From Irpex lacteus (taxonomy: Eukaryota > Basidiomycota > Agaricomycetes > Polyporales > Irpicaceae): a DNA stretch of 64,000 nt. Location of the stretch: NCBI GenBank assembly GCA_001986395.2, contig MQVO02000018.1, positions 434,001 through 498,000 on the forward strand. The letters run 5' to 3'. The first letter of the stretch is position 1; every line of letters begins with the position of its first letter. Made by a program: the position numbers and the translations under genes. The notes under the pieces are model-generated. The model was not told the origin of the DNA. It saw only the letters and a list, made by a program, of their open reading frames with translations, and did not search any database. This document shows, piece after piece, positions 20,227 to 31,463 of the stretch.

Positions 20227-20682
20227 ATGTCTGAACAACCGCATACGACCCTCTGGCAGCCCGATGGTCTTGACTGGCCGTTTATTATCACGGCCATTAC
20301 CAACCACTACCGCACACATCATCAACGCATCCGCCTTTCCGGTGATGTGTCGTGCACTTACCTCCTTACGCACCTAGCCCCATCAGAGGTGTCCCGCAAT
20401 CCTGACGAGAGAGTACTGCTCTTCGCAGTGTTTGGTGCTGCTGGCTACCTTGCCGAGTACTACCTCTTTGGTCAGGTCACGGCAACGAGTGAGATGATGG
20501 GAAGAATACTTCGGGAGTATGCACGGTGGGACCGGCGTGGGCGGCGGCAACTATCGGACGCAGGAATGTACCAAGTCCGCGTGCTGCTATCGAATGTGCA
20601 TTGGGTTTTGTACATGTCAGGCATAGTAGATGTTAACCATTCGCTTTCTATTGTATCTTGGACGTCGGATAATGGTAATTAA
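20227..20682 (+). CDS. hAT passenger gene 2, 151-residue hypothetical protein (copy A)
   Basis: A single open frame from ATG 20227 to TAA 20680, beginning MSEQPHTTLWQPDGLDW. It is rich in aromatic residues and contains one moderately hydrophobic stretch (LLFAVFGAAGYLAEYYLFG). I recognise no domain. It lies between passenger genes 1 and 3 and is identical in length in copy B. It could be an accessory transposition protein or captured host sequence; the sequence does not say which. Confidence 0.55.
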   Translation: MSEQPHTTLWQPDGLDWPFIITAITNHYRTHHQRIRLSGDVSCTYLLTHLAPSEVSRNPDERVLLFAVFGAAGYLAEYYLFGQVTATSEMMGRILREYARWDRRGRRQLSDAGMYQVRVLLSNVHWVLYMSGIVDVNHSLSIVSWTSDNGN

Positions 20683-20800
20683 ACTAGAGATCTTCGCTGT
20701 GTATTACAATACATGTTTGCTCATCAAATACAGTGTTAGTGCCCTGAACCGCTGTCATTGTTCTGTCCACGAGAATCTATTGATGATGCGTAGTCATGAA

Positions 20801-21143
20801 TCAGATCCGGTGTGTGTTGTATAGCTGCAACAAAGAATACTCACGGATACTAGTGTGCTCGTTGTCATCACTATGCTGGTCCCCGGTTCCGTCAGCTTCT
20901 TCTGAGTGGGGAATCTAAGTAATAGTGGTGTCAGTTCGTCCGATGGCGTAGATATGAAACTTGAATACTTACAAACTCATGGCCGGTAAAGAGCAGGTGA
21001 CCTACACGAGTGTAGATGCTCGATATGCCACCTTGTAGAGCAACAATCTTGCGATCCTTTGCTTCCAGCATTGCTGCTAGTCGCGCGCATCTTGCCTCTG
21101 ACTGCGCTAAGGCCAGGCGGAGCTGTGCGATTTCGGTGCTCAT
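20801..21143 (-). CDS. hAT passenger gene 3, small coiled-coil protein (copy A)
   Basis: Exon 1 (20973-21143) starts MSTEIAQLRLALAQ and forms a leucine-rich heptad helix of about 40 residues, so it is probably a coiled coil. A 58 bp intron (20915-20972, donor GTAAGT, acceptor TTAG) joins GHEF to IPHSEEADGTGDQHSDDNE. The frame ends at TGA 20801, giving about 94 residues with an acidic tail. It points inward from the right TIR. Copy B has the same gene at 36879-37221. A dimerisation or regulatory role is possible but not shown. Confidence 0.5.
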
Positions 21144-21229
21144 TGTGTCAAGAGGTTCGGGAGTCACAGAAGATAAAATTTTGAAACGTAAATCTACTGA
21201 TAAAATGATATGTAATCTACTTTACTAAT

Positions 21230-21396
21230 ACCACCATGTACCCATGGATCGACCCGCGGGTTTACAATACCTGGATCCTCGGGTCGGGTACCTGGCGCTA
21301 GATTACCTGTGAGGGTGCGGGTAAGACATTGGGGACTGAACATACCTGTGGGTACGGGTGCGGGTCGATCCGCGGGTGCACCCGTGCTCACCTTTA
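21230..21396. repeat. Right terminal and subterminal repeats of hAT copy A
   Basis: Contains GACCCGCGGGTTTAC, CCTCGGGTCGGGTACC, GAGGGTGCGGGTAAG, GTACGGGTGCGGGTCGATC and CGCGGGTGCACCCG, ending with the 17 bp TIR. The motif family matches the left end. Confidence 0.75.
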
Positions 21397-21404
21397 TACT
21401 GCGC

Positions 21405-22947
21405 TAGCTTGTTGGAGGGCGAACTAGTGACTATATGCGTGCGCCAGCGACATAGCTCATCTACATGAGACTGTAAGGGCTTCTGTTAATCCGATAGCAC
21501 GGTGTACAAGGAGTATATCACGCACCGTATGCACCGTATACACCATGTCCTCCATGTCCTCTCGCCGTCTTAGTAGACTCCAATCCTAGCTTGACGAGTG
21601 GGCCGCGCACTTGCTTGCGCAACCTTCGACCGGAAGAGCCAGCTGCAGCATGCTTCCAACACTGAAGACTACAGGGAGTCTGTGTGTAAGGACCTATTGT
21701 CCGACGGTCGACCAGGTAAGTAGGTTTCTAAAGCATGAAAGGGTCATTAGGCCAGCCTTTAACTTCGTGATACAAGATCGCGGACGCACCGATTACTCAA
21801 GGACTCCCGATTAGCATTGTCATGAGAAAATCCTTTCGCCAGGTTCATGGGCGTGGGTGTAAGAAAGAGGTAAGCGGACAGGAACAAGTGTCATGGTCGA
21901 AGAGCGAGAGAGACAGAGAGGTGATCCAGGAGTTTGGCCGCGATCACGGAGTCGTCGATCGAGGTTGGTCGATCGCCGAGTCCCTGAGATCAGACTTGGT
22001 CTTGACCACTTCCTGCACCTGCACGCTCACCATTACTCACACACTCTTTAGCTTGTCATCACCAGCTTATTGCATAGGCATCCTCGGGACCAATATTTCT
22101 GCAGGTACGCCCGTCCAAGGGTCTGCGAGAGCAATACTACTGAACACTCGACTCATCACAGCATATCGTCACTGGCAACTTGAACGTCGAGCCTGCTCGC
22201 GGTGTATGAGGAGCTCGGGAAACCTTGTATCTTGTGCACGAGTAGATGAAGGGGTGAAGATTCATGTCCTTGGGCTAGCTTTGTGAAGGTGAGTGTTCGT
22301 CGTCGTCGAAACTCTCAAGTCAGTTGAGCACGGACTCAGCCCTCAGGTGCGGGCTATACTGACTGTGGGTTTGCGGAGAAGAGAAGGTTGAAAGCAGGCT
22401 AGGTGATGTGATTTATACTACTGCTATTTGTTAATGACGTGTCTACGAAGCCAGCTACGATCATTCCTCCTTCGCTATTCTGGTTCTCCATCCGCCCAGT
22501 CACCCATCTTCCCCAATAGCCAGGCTCGCTCGCGATATACCACAACAAGGAGAAGGCGGGGGAAATGTTCATGGTATGATATTTGCTCGTCTACTGTATG
22601 TGCATTGGCTCGCTAAGTCACAATGCGTATATCGACGGCAGAATGGTGTTAACGGTCACACAGTGAGATACGCGCTGTATTATAGCATTGACAGGCTCGC
22701 TGACGTTTATGTCTCCTATCAAACGATATAGCCTACCTCTAGGACTCTATACGATGCAACACCGTATCCAGTGGAAGTAAAGGCACCCTACGAAGCGGTG
22801 GCGACGTCCGTTATTAAGCAGCGTGTGTGAGGCGGGCGTGGCTCAAGAAGTCTTCCGTGCTCGTAATCTGATTGTAAGTACGGTTCCACGTTGTTTATTT
22901 GGATGTTTATACTACAGTAGCCAGCCTGGTAGTGTTGAGCATGTAGA
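21405..22947. other. Spacer between the two hAT copies, no gene resolved
   Basis: The first ~60 bases continue the array unit cut by hAT A. The rest has scattered splice-like signals (GTAAGT at about 21716) and short frames, none convincing. No transposon ends were seen apart from the flanking TSDs. Confidence 0.5.
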
Positions 22948-23131
22948 GTATGCCCTAAAGCTGAGCACGGGTATTACTTACCCGCGAGTCAACACAGGTA
23001 GAACCGCCATCATACCCGCAGGTAACTTGACCTGCGGGTCATGGGTACCTTTGGCTGCAGAGATCCGAGGGTGCGGGTCACGATGTATGCAAGATAGCTT
23101 GACCCGCGGGTCAACCCGTGTATTTATAACT

Positions 23132-26100
23132 TTAGTTATCTTCTACAATGATAGCGCTATTTACCTCAGTAACTGCCTTACTCTTTCCCTTGGACCTTTT
23201 GCTCTTGTCCCGAAACACCTCTAAAATCTTGCCCTCAGGTATGATACCACCCACCATTGCCCACGAACTCAAAACAGTAGCCGCCCGTGTTGACTCGTCA
23301 TTAAGAGAGTGACGGCGCTTCGACACCGTGAGCCCACCACGCGAGAACGCTCGCTCCACGTCCGTTGAAGCAGCCGGTGCGGAGAGGAAATCTAAGGCCA
23401 TACGTGCAAGCGCACGTTTCTCGAGGTTCTTGGTTGCTGTGTACACTCCGTTCCAATGTGTCAGAGGATCGTCGATGTCGCTAACACACGGAGCGCTGAG
23501 AAACTCCTCAAGCGCATCCATGGACGACGAGCTTCGCGCATATTGTAGAAGCCGTGCGAAGCGATCGTTGAGACGACGGTTACCTGGCTGCATTGTGCAA
23601 TATCATGTCAGTTTCATTATAGAATGTTGTTAGATTGTTGGATACTTACCGTGGAAATCTCACGCTGTGCGGGTGACGACGATGACGACGACTGCGTCGA
23701 GGGTGTGCTGTCTGTTGCAGCGGGCTTGTAGTGTGTCCTCCACTGGTGGCGGACTAACTCGAGCGCGGTGTCGATCCAGTTATCAGGCCAATTAGTATCG
23801 CGGAAGTATCTTGTCTTGTAGCTAGGATGAAGCACTATCCCGTCGAAGTAGTAAATCATAACTGTTAGCGCTGCATTTCTGATGCATCAAAGGAGGCTGT
23901 ACTTACGCATCGATATCCGGTGCATGATTGATTCGTCGGTTTTGGAGTAGTACTTGTTCAGAATATGGACACCGCGCGCTGCAGCTACCCGAACGATGTC
24001 GGACAAGGCGCTGCTGTCGACAACATCTTCTAATGCGCCGGTGAGTGAGTCAATAAGGGGGATGACTTCATGGAGCAGTGGAGTGTTGCTCTTGGAGATA
24101 TGAACGGTCGTAAACAGGAAGTCCTAGCGCGGCAGTAAATTATGAGCGGTATTATTCAAATAATAAGCAAACAGATAAGATACGTACTCCAAGAACACCG
24201 TCTAGTTCAGTCAACAGCGACCACTCATCAGCTGAAAGCTTAAGCCTACGAAGGCCTGTCTTGCCCGCCTTGTCCCATTGAGGAAGCGCGAAGAGCTTCT
24301 CCAACGGTGACCGCAGTTCGAGTGCTCGCTGGATAGCCATCGTTAGCGAGTTCCATCGCGTGTCAATCGCACGTATCGGAAGCTTGTAAGGTGTCTTTGT
24401 GCGCTCACAGCACACGCGAAGGTCTTCACGGAGCGCGGGCGAATGGAATATCCGTTTTGCGAGCTTCTTTAGCTAATGGACAACACGCACAACGCACGTC
24501 AATGAAAATCGTGAAGAGAATCAGCCACAACATACCTTCATAACAGCACGGCACCCATCCTCTCTCGCTGTCGGATCCAACGCGTGCTCGCTTTCGACTT
24601 CCCGGATAACATCTTCGATGTCTCGTTTATCGGCTGCTTCTCGCGTCGGGTCCAGCTCGTAGTCGTCGCCTTGGATGTCTAGTGCAGCACTGGAGGGTAA
24701 TTCGGGCGGTTCAGAACCTCGTTCACCATTAACTGGCTCATCGTCGACAGGTTCATCAGCCGACTCCTCGTCACCACTCTCCTCGGGATCTGCGTCACCG
24801 GCCTTCTTCTTTTGAACGAAGCATGATAAGATAGCCTATCAAGCTTCAGTCACATGTCGCGTTAGCATAGTCAAAAGCAATAGTACTCACCTTTACGACC
24901 AGGTTCAATATGTGCGCGAAGCAGCGCACCCGAGTCTCAGCCGAATTAATCCCTCCCAAGGTCTCGAGCTCCAACACCATCGTGTCATTGTTCGACGCGT
25001 TGTCGCATATCAATCCGAGGATCTAACGAACGTATTGAGTGTTAGTTACAACTATTAACAAGGGTACAGTGACCGTGAACATACCTTTTTGTCAATACCG
25101 AGCTCGCGAAGGCAGGCCTTAAGCTTCTCCGCAAGGTATCGGCCCGTGTGAGCCTTCTCGAGTCTAATAGGTGTACGATAATATGAGTACGGAAGGGTGA
25201 AAGATGAGTAACGAAACTTACTTAATAAAGTCCAAGATCATCGTGACGACCTTCCCGTCGACGACACGATGTACGGTTACTCCCAGAAATGAGTACACGT
25301 TGGGGGAGGTCCATCCATCGAGTCCAAGGTGAAGTCGTCCGGGGTAGTCCTGTAGAATCTTCCCGACATTCTTGTGGGTGATGGCGAAGATCTCCCGTAC
25401 ATCACGGGAGACTGTAGTACGCGTCGGCACCTCGACCTTTGCATAGAGCATCTTGAATATTTCGAGGAGCTCTTCGTCTTCGACAATGGTAAACGGGCGG
25501 TGATGTCTTGCAATCCAGAGCGAGAGTAGATACCGAAAACGAGGCGCGTTGTATGTAGATCCTTGTGCGAATGCTTTGATGCTCTTGTTGCCAGAAGTCG
25601 CCGCTGTAGGAGAGCACTTCTGAATATGACGGTTGATGTTTCCAGTGGAGCTGTCGGTGCGGCGGCGAGTAACGAATTTGGAGGGACTAAGCGTAGTATA
25701 AAGTCAGCATTAAGTAGACGTCACGGAAGGGGGAGGTACTTACTGAGCTTTGCAAAAGAACTTGTATTTGATTTCGCCTTTCTCCTCGATGATCGTCGGT
25801 GGCATGATAAAGTGTTCGTACTGGTCGGAGTTCCAGGTCTTCCTCTGGGCCTCTGCATATGGCTTCAGCACGGTCGTGCAGTGGCTGCAATAGACATCAC
25901 TCACCGAGCACGTCCTCTTTTGATACGTTCGCAGTGTTCCATTTCTTGTCAAACGCAGCGAGAGTGTCTTCGCCGACGGGCTCCTCGTCTTCTGCCTCTC
26001 CTTCGGACTCCCTGGTAGAAAGATCCGGGCTGTTACTGCGAGAAGAGTGACCCTGTTCTTCGTCAGCACTCGGTCTTGGGGATTCGGTACGACGGCGCTT

Positions 26101-26136
26101 GATGGCTCGTTTCTTCCGCTTGTTATTGGCCGGCAT
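23132..26136 (-). CDS. hAT transposase, copy B
   Basis: Same exon structure and catalytic residues as copy A (start 26136, stop 23132). The one protein difference I noticed is an arginine instead of cysteine just before AIDTRWNS. No disruption of the coding region was seen; the LTR element lies about 150 bp upstream of the start codon, so it may affect expression. Confidence 0.9.
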
Positions 26137-26284
26137 CTTCGAACTTGTACAAACACACCTCAAAGAAGATGTGGGGGAAGACGTGGGTGGCTGCTTGTGC
26201 AGGAGATAGAGACCTAAATAGACAATGTTTAGTGAATATTTTAGAATCCCGACAGAGCGCACCAGCTCACCATGTTGTGCGCGT

Positions 26285-27571
26285 TGAGACACCTAGCCAC
26301 ACCCTAAAGAACACAAATACCAACCACCTAACCCTGAGTGGGCGATAACGTGGCCAGTGATGGGTGGGGAGTGTATAGTGCGAGCGAAGGGGACCTCTGA
26401 GGCCCAGGTCTAACCCAAGGTCTCTGGGGGAAAGCGAGGGTAAAGCGAATGTAAATACCCACTAAAGTGAGTCTAGAGAGCACTCGACCGAGCACAAGGG
26501 GAGTAAAACAATGATAGAGCGAAGGGAAAATCGTAATAAAGCTCAAAAACCACACTATAACTAATAGCAAAGCGGCCGACGTAGCAACGAGCTCGGAGTG
26601 AGCGCAGAAGCAAGGCAAAAGCAAAACAGACGTCCAGGCAAGTTAAAGGACGCCAGGCCGAGCTGAATAATGTAAAACAACGAAGCGAGCAAGCGAAAAT
26701 CAACAATGAGCTCGAGAAACGGCTGGGAGGTCAAGAACGCAAAGGCCGACGCAATAAAACACAAATAACTCCTCGGAACCTCTGTCGCTGATGCTTGGTG
26801 GGTCAAGCGAGGCTTGTTGGAGCACCTAGGGGCCGTCGGGTACGCTGGCAGACGCAGTGGTCGCAGTAGAACGCAGGGAAACGCAGAAATCGCAGGGGAA
26901 CACAAACTCGGCCGCAGAACTGAGGGGTGGACGATGGGGGGAGAGTCTATCCGGTTGCTAACGATGGGTACAGGTGGTATATGTGTCTACGAGTGCCCAT
27001 CAATCAAAGGAACAGATCGGAATTGTAAGGGAAAGGTAGGAAAGGGGTAAAGTCCGAAATATGACCGAAACACCAACACACAGCCGATAGGACCGAACAA
27101 GACGCCTCGGGGAGCCTCAGGATGTATGGCCGAGGGCCTTGGAATGCACCTGAGTGATAGAGCAAGTGGGCCGAGTCATTTTGTGCCTTGGCCGCTCGAA
27201 TTGGGCCGAGGTTTGGTCCTGTTGTGCGAGGCTCGATTCTGCCAATCATACGCGCCTCAGAAGTGTTAGGCCCGGCCTGGGAAGTGTCAGCGAGCACTCC
27301 GGGCACTATGCGACCACATGTAAAGGTGAACCGAGCTACAGCGGGTATGCTGGGTGCAAACTGCTGACAGAGAGAGCAAGGGGTTAAGGAAATGGTCGAG
27401 AGCGCAAGGAGCGAGGTACGGGCCTCGGACCTCGGCCCAGAGGTATAGTGGGAGCCAGCGAGAGGTTCTGGGAGCTGAAGCGAGATGATAGAAGGGTGGG
27501 CCGAGCAAGAGAAAAGGTCATAGTTGAGCCGTATGGCCTAGTTTGCGGTCCAGCGTTTCAGCCACGTATCA
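26285..27571 (-). repeat. LTR 1 of the tandem element
   Basis: 1287 bp, starting TGAGACACC and ending CGTATCA on the plus strand. It is the 3' LTR of the left unit in element orientation. Confidence 0.95.
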
Positions 27572-27586
27572 TCCTCCTCCCTACTG
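27572..27586 (-). promoter_or_regulatory. Polypurine tract, left unit
   Basis: On the minus strand GTAGGGAGGAGGA lies directly before the 3' LTR, where plus-strand priming starts. The same tract recurs at 31455-31469. Confidence 0.7.
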
Positions 27587-29920
27587 AAATCCCAAGTCGT
27601 CCTCGACTTCTCCTGCGCAAATGCATGTCCTCCCTACTGAAGCGAAGACTGTGGGGCCATAGTATGTGCTTGGCCGACGTCCTCGGCCCTTTTGATAGCC
27701 TGCCCACTGGTGACCGCGCTTGAACCTCCAAATGATGCCCATGCATGTTAGAGCGAGCAGGGCGACCAGAACCACCAAAAGCATCTCGGCCCGTAGAGTG
27801 TAGTGGCACTGAATGATCATCCAGCATAACAGAGAGTCGCTCCCATGCCACAGCAGGCTTCCAGCTCGTCGGCCATGCGCTGTAAGCCTTGGGAAGACTA
27901 CGATCGCGTATAGCAGACACATCATGGCTCGAATCCAGCCACTGGACATGGATAGATCCTTGGGGCGTTGGAGCGAGGTCTTTGCTGGGCGGCAGGTGAG
28001 CAATGGATCCTCAGCAAAGCTCTCCACCACTACAGGCACAGCCAGGGGGGTAGTGACGGATAGGTGCTCGCTGGAAGTGACTAGAAGAGGTGACATGGTT
28101 GGGAAAGGCCTGGACGATGACAGCCGAGGAGAAAGACCAAAGTCCGAGCTCAAAAATGGCAGAGCCTCTAGATCATGAAGGGGAGAGCTAGATGCCTCGG
28201 ATATAGCCTTGCTTGTCTCGTAGACCTTGCTAGGGGCCCAGGAAGCTGACAGAGAAGTGCTCGGCTCAGGTATGCACAAACCCGGCTGAGTTTCCACCAT
28301 ACCACTCTCGGCTAGCGGAGTAAGATCCAGAGAAGTCGAAGAGATGGCCGGGGATAATGTTCCTGCGCCCAGCTTTGTCTCGGACCTATCCCCCAACTCT
28401 TCTGCTACCTCAGGAATGTCCGTAGGAGACCTCGGCTCGGTCGCTGCAGCAAGAATTGACAAGCCAGATGAGGCTGCAGTTCGTTGCTCTGAGCTCAGGA
28501 GGAACTTGATCCGAGCAGCTACTAGAGCCTTGCAGTCCTCGTAGATCCACTCTGGGATGCTCACCAAGTTCTCGCTTGGATCAGGGGTAGCGGCGGTCGA
28601 TACTGGAGAAACTTCGGCCAACTGGCAAGAGGAAGATGGAGGCTGATAAGAAGTGTCCGACGCTCTTGCCAGATCATCAGGAAACGCCTCGGACGAAGTC
28701 CGATAGGAGGGTGGTGCCTCGGCTGGAGGTGCAGAAACATGGTGAGGACTCAGGGGAATGGTCGGAGAGGGCTCCTGATACCTCGCTTGAGCTTCGGAAA
28801 CATGGCGGCCAAAGTCCGAGCGCATTTGTTGACTTTGCTCTTGTCTGAGAGCTTGTACTTCGCGCTCCAAAACTCGAATACGGTCCTGTAGAGCCACAGC
28901 GTAGGGTGTGCTCGGGGAACAAGAAAAGGATGGCCTAGAGGCCTCGGCATACATCCAAGACTGCAGCAAAGGCGGTCCTGCTACGTCCGAGCGACAATTG
29001 TGCCATTCGGCAACCCTCTCTCGCATGCACGACCCAGGTAGACTTCGAGGAATGTAGCGGCCAGAGGGTAAGACGAGCTGCCCAGCAGGATTACGCTGAA
29101 TTCGGCCGGCCTGAAGATCCTCTCTTGCAGCTACGCAGGAGCGAACTCTACAACCGAGTTTGCCGCAGTAATGACAGGAGGAAGCGATGGAAAGGAAGGA
29201 TGAGGAGGTTGGCCAATGGGGGAAAGCTTCTGGAGGCTGCCGTAGTGTTTGCTGATCATCTGGTCGGAGGTCCGAGCGCATAGAGCGCGGGGTAGGATGG
29301 GTAGGAGGCGAGAGAGAGGTAGGAACCGAGGGAGCGGCCGAAGTTTCATGCAAAAGAAACAGCATGGCCTCGTTCACAACCTCCATTGAGTAACTCTCGC
29401 TCGGCCTAACCTCTGGAGACTTGATTTGAAGTCGGAGAGCAATCCGAGGCAGTTCTGAGCCAACGGCCTCCATGCACCAACGATCCTGATCCAGACTGGA
29501 GATCTTGCCATGTCGAATGAGCCAAGTAGACTGCGTTCGGAACGAGCGGAAAAACTCGGCCCAATCGCCTAGTGTTCTGAATCCTCTGGCTCGCCAATAC
29601 TGCACGTACGCCAAAAGGCCTTGACGAGTATACCAGGCTGATGCACAAGCACCTGGGTAGAGTTGGTAGACATCGCTTTTCCAAGAAGTGTAGGAATGGG
29701 GCGGGGAATAGGTCGCCAGAAGCTCCCACTGGTCGGCCACAGTAAGCGGAACGTACAGGAGGCCATACTGCTTTCTCTCTGCATCTCCCTGTATCCCAGC
29801 TCGGCCAAACAGCATCTCCAAGTCCAGAAAGTATCGGTCCAAGGTCCTGGGCTCCCTCGGATCGAACCTCGGTGCAAGGTGTTCGTTGGAAAGTGGCATA
29901 TGAAGATAAGAAGAGTCCAT
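27581..29920 (-). CDS. Gag-like protein with membrane-helix tail (left unit)
   Basis: About 779 residues from ATG 29920 (MDSSYLHMPLSNEH); the frame is open upstream but only from a TTG. The N-terminal part (DREP/YFLDLEMLFGRAGI, then TRQGLLAYVQYW) resembles Gag proteins of fungal LTR elements. A zinc knuckle lies near residue 247, CHYCGKLGCRVRSC, with cysteine where most Gag knuckles have histidine. A coiled coil is likely at about 342-380 (LQDRIRVLEREVQALRQEQ). A long Ser/Pro-rich middle follows. The last ~120 residues hold two strongly hydrophobic segments (near 665, MMCLLYAIVVF, and near 712, LLVVLVALLALTCMGII) followed by basic residues, suggesting membrane anchoring. No protease, reverse transcriptase or integrase is present. 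Confidence 0.8.
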   Translation of the reverse strand: MDSSYLHMPLSNEHLAPRFDPREPRTLDRYFLDLEMLFGRAGIQGDAERKQYGLLYVPLTVADQWELLATYSPPHSYTSWKSDVYQLYPGACASAWYTRQGLLAYVQYWRARGFRTLGDWAEFFRSFRTQSTWLIRHGKISSLDQDRWCMEAVGSELPRIALRLQIKSPEVRPSESYSMEVVNEAMLFLLHETSAAPSVPTSLSPPTHPTPRSMRSDLRPDDQQTLRQPPEAFPHWPTSSSFLSIASSCHYCGKLGCRVRSCVAAREDLQAGRIQRNPAGQLVLPSGRYIPRSLPGSCMRERVAEWHNCRSDVAGPPLLQSWMYAEASRPSFSCSPSTPYAVALQDRIRVLEREVQALRQEQSQQMRSDFGRHVSEAQARYQEPSPTIPLSPHHVSAPPAEAPPSYRTSSEAFPDDLARASDTSYQPPSSSCQLAEVSPVSTAATPDPSENLVSIPEWIYEDCKALVAARIKFLLSSEQRTAASSGLSILAAATEPRSPTDIPEVAEELGDRSETKLGAGTLSPAISSTSLDLTPLAESGMVETQPGLCIPEPSTSLSASWAPSKVYETSKAISEASSSPLHDLEALPFLSSDFGLSPRLSSSRPFPTMSPLLVTSSEHLSVTTPLAVPVVVESFAEDPLLTCRPAKTSLQRPKDLSMSSGWIRAMMCLLYAIVVFPRLTAHGRRAGSLLWHGSDSLLCWMIIQCHYTLRAEMLLVVLVALLALTCMGIIWRFKRGHQWAGYQKGRGRRPSTYYGPTVFASVGRTCICAGEVEDDLGFQ

Positions 29921-30145
29921 GATGATAAGTGAGCGAGAATTCAAAGTGGTGGCAAAGAAAGTAGTAGAACTGGTACCAGGAGACAAAGCGAGGTCTGAAA
30001 CTGATGGAGTATGATGTCCGAAGGGGTTTTATGATGAAAGGGTGCTGAAGCGAAGTGAATAGAGTACGAAGCAAACGTAATAAGAGTGAAAACGAAGCTA
30101 GGCCAAACAAATAAGAGTTAGACTTGGTAGCCTCAAGGAAAAGCC

Positions 30146-30164
30146 CCCCTCGCGGTGGGCTCCA
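30146..30164 (-). promoter_or_regulatory. tRNA primer binding site, left unit
   Basis: On the minus strand TGGAGCCCACCGCGAGGGG starts 3 bp after the 5' LTR. TGG pairs with the CCA end of a tRNA. The same site lies at 34029-34047 in the right unit. Confidence 0.75.
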
Positions 30165-30167
30165 AAA

Positions 30168-31454
30168 TGAGACACCTAGCCACACCCTAAAGAACACAAA
30201 TACCAACCACCTAACCCTGAGTGGGCGATAACGTGGCCAGTGATGGGTGGGGAGTGTATAGTGCGAGCGAAGGGGACCTCTGAGGCCCAGGTCTAACCCA
30301 AGGTCTCTGGGGGAAAGCGAGGGTAAAGCGAATGTAAATACCCACTAAAGTGAGTCTAGAGAGCACTCGACCGAGCACAAGGGGAGTAAAACAATGATAG
30401 AGCGAAGGGAAAATCGTAATAAAGCTCAAAAACCACACTATAACTAATAGCAAAGCGGCCGACGTAGCAACGAGCTCGGAGTGAGCGCAGAAGCAAGGCA
30501 AAAGCAAAACAGACGTCCAGGCAAGTTAAAGGACGCCAGGCCGAGCTGAATAATGTAAAACAACGAAGCGAGCAAGCGAAAATCAACAATGAGCTCGAGA
30601 AACGGCTGGGAGGTCAAGAACGCAAAGGCCGACGCAATAAAACACAAATAACTCCTCGGAACCTCTGTCGCTGATGCTTGGTGGGTCAAGCGAGGCTTGT
30701 TGGAGCACCTAGGGGCCGTCGGGTACGCTGGCAGACGCAGTGGTCGCAGTAGAACGCAGGGAAACGCAGAAATCGCAGGGGAACACAAACTCGGCCGCAG
30801 AACTGAGGGGTGGACGATGGGGGGAGAGTCTATCCGGTTGCTAACGATGGGTACAGGTGGTATATGTGTCTACGAGTGCCCATCAATCAAAGGAACAGAT
30901 CGGAATTGTAAGGGAAAGGTAGGAAAGGGGTAAAGTCCGAAATATGACCGAAACACCAACACACAGCCGATAGGACCGAACAAGACGCCTCGGGGAGCCT
31001 CAGGATGTATGGCCGAGGGCCTTGGAATGCACCTGAGTGATAGAGCAAGTGGGCCGAGTCATTTTGTGCCTTGGCCGCTCGAATTGGGCCGAGGTTTGGT
31101 CCTGTTGTGCGAGGCTCGATTCTGCCAATCATACGCGCCTCAGAAGTGTTAGGCCCGGCCTGGGAAGTGTCAGCGAGCACTCCGGGCACTATGCGACCAC
31201 ATGTAAAGGTGAACCGAGCTACAGCGGGTATGCTGGGTGCAAACTGCTGACAGAGAGAGCAAGGGGTTAAGGAAATGGTCGAGAGCGCAAGGAGCGAGGT
31301 ACGGGCCTCGGACCTCGGCCCAGAGGTATAGTGGGAGCCAGCGAGAGGTTCTGGGAGCTGAAGCGAGATGATAGAAGGGTGGGCCGAGCAAGAGAAAAGG
31401 TCATAGTTGAGCCGTATGGCCTAGTTTGCGGTCCAGCGTTTCAGCCACGTATCA
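30168..31454 (-). repeat. LTR 2 (shared middle LTR)
   Basis: 1287 bp. It serves as 5' LTR of the left unit and 3' LTR of the right unit. I saw no difference from LTRs 1 and 3. Confidence 0.95.
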
Positions 31455-31463
31455 TCCTCCTCC

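Larger units (their letters stand above)
15935..21396 (-). mobile_element. hAT DNA transposon copy A, complete, with extra genes
   Basis: The element is 5462 bp. The left end TAAAGCTGAGCACGGGT and the inverted right end TAAAGGTGAGCACGGGT are 17 bp TIRs with one mismatch. An 8 bp TSD, tactgcgc, flanks it (15927-15934 and 21397-21404), as expected for hAT. It carries a multi-exon transposase (minus strand) and three further genes in the right third. Both ends hold clusters of ACCCGCGGGTC-like palindromes, likely transposase binding sites. Confidence 0.95.

Noticed and set aside
27004..27723. Several 70-120 codon frames in the LTRs
   Set aside because: Repeated in all three LTRs with no motif; LTRs are non-coding regulatory repeats.
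29406..30206. 266-codon frame with hydrophobic N-terminus on the minus strand (also 33289-34089)
   Set aside because: It overlaps the Gag-like frame, PBS and LTR edge. It starts in the LTR and has no motif; the 779-residue frame explains the region better.
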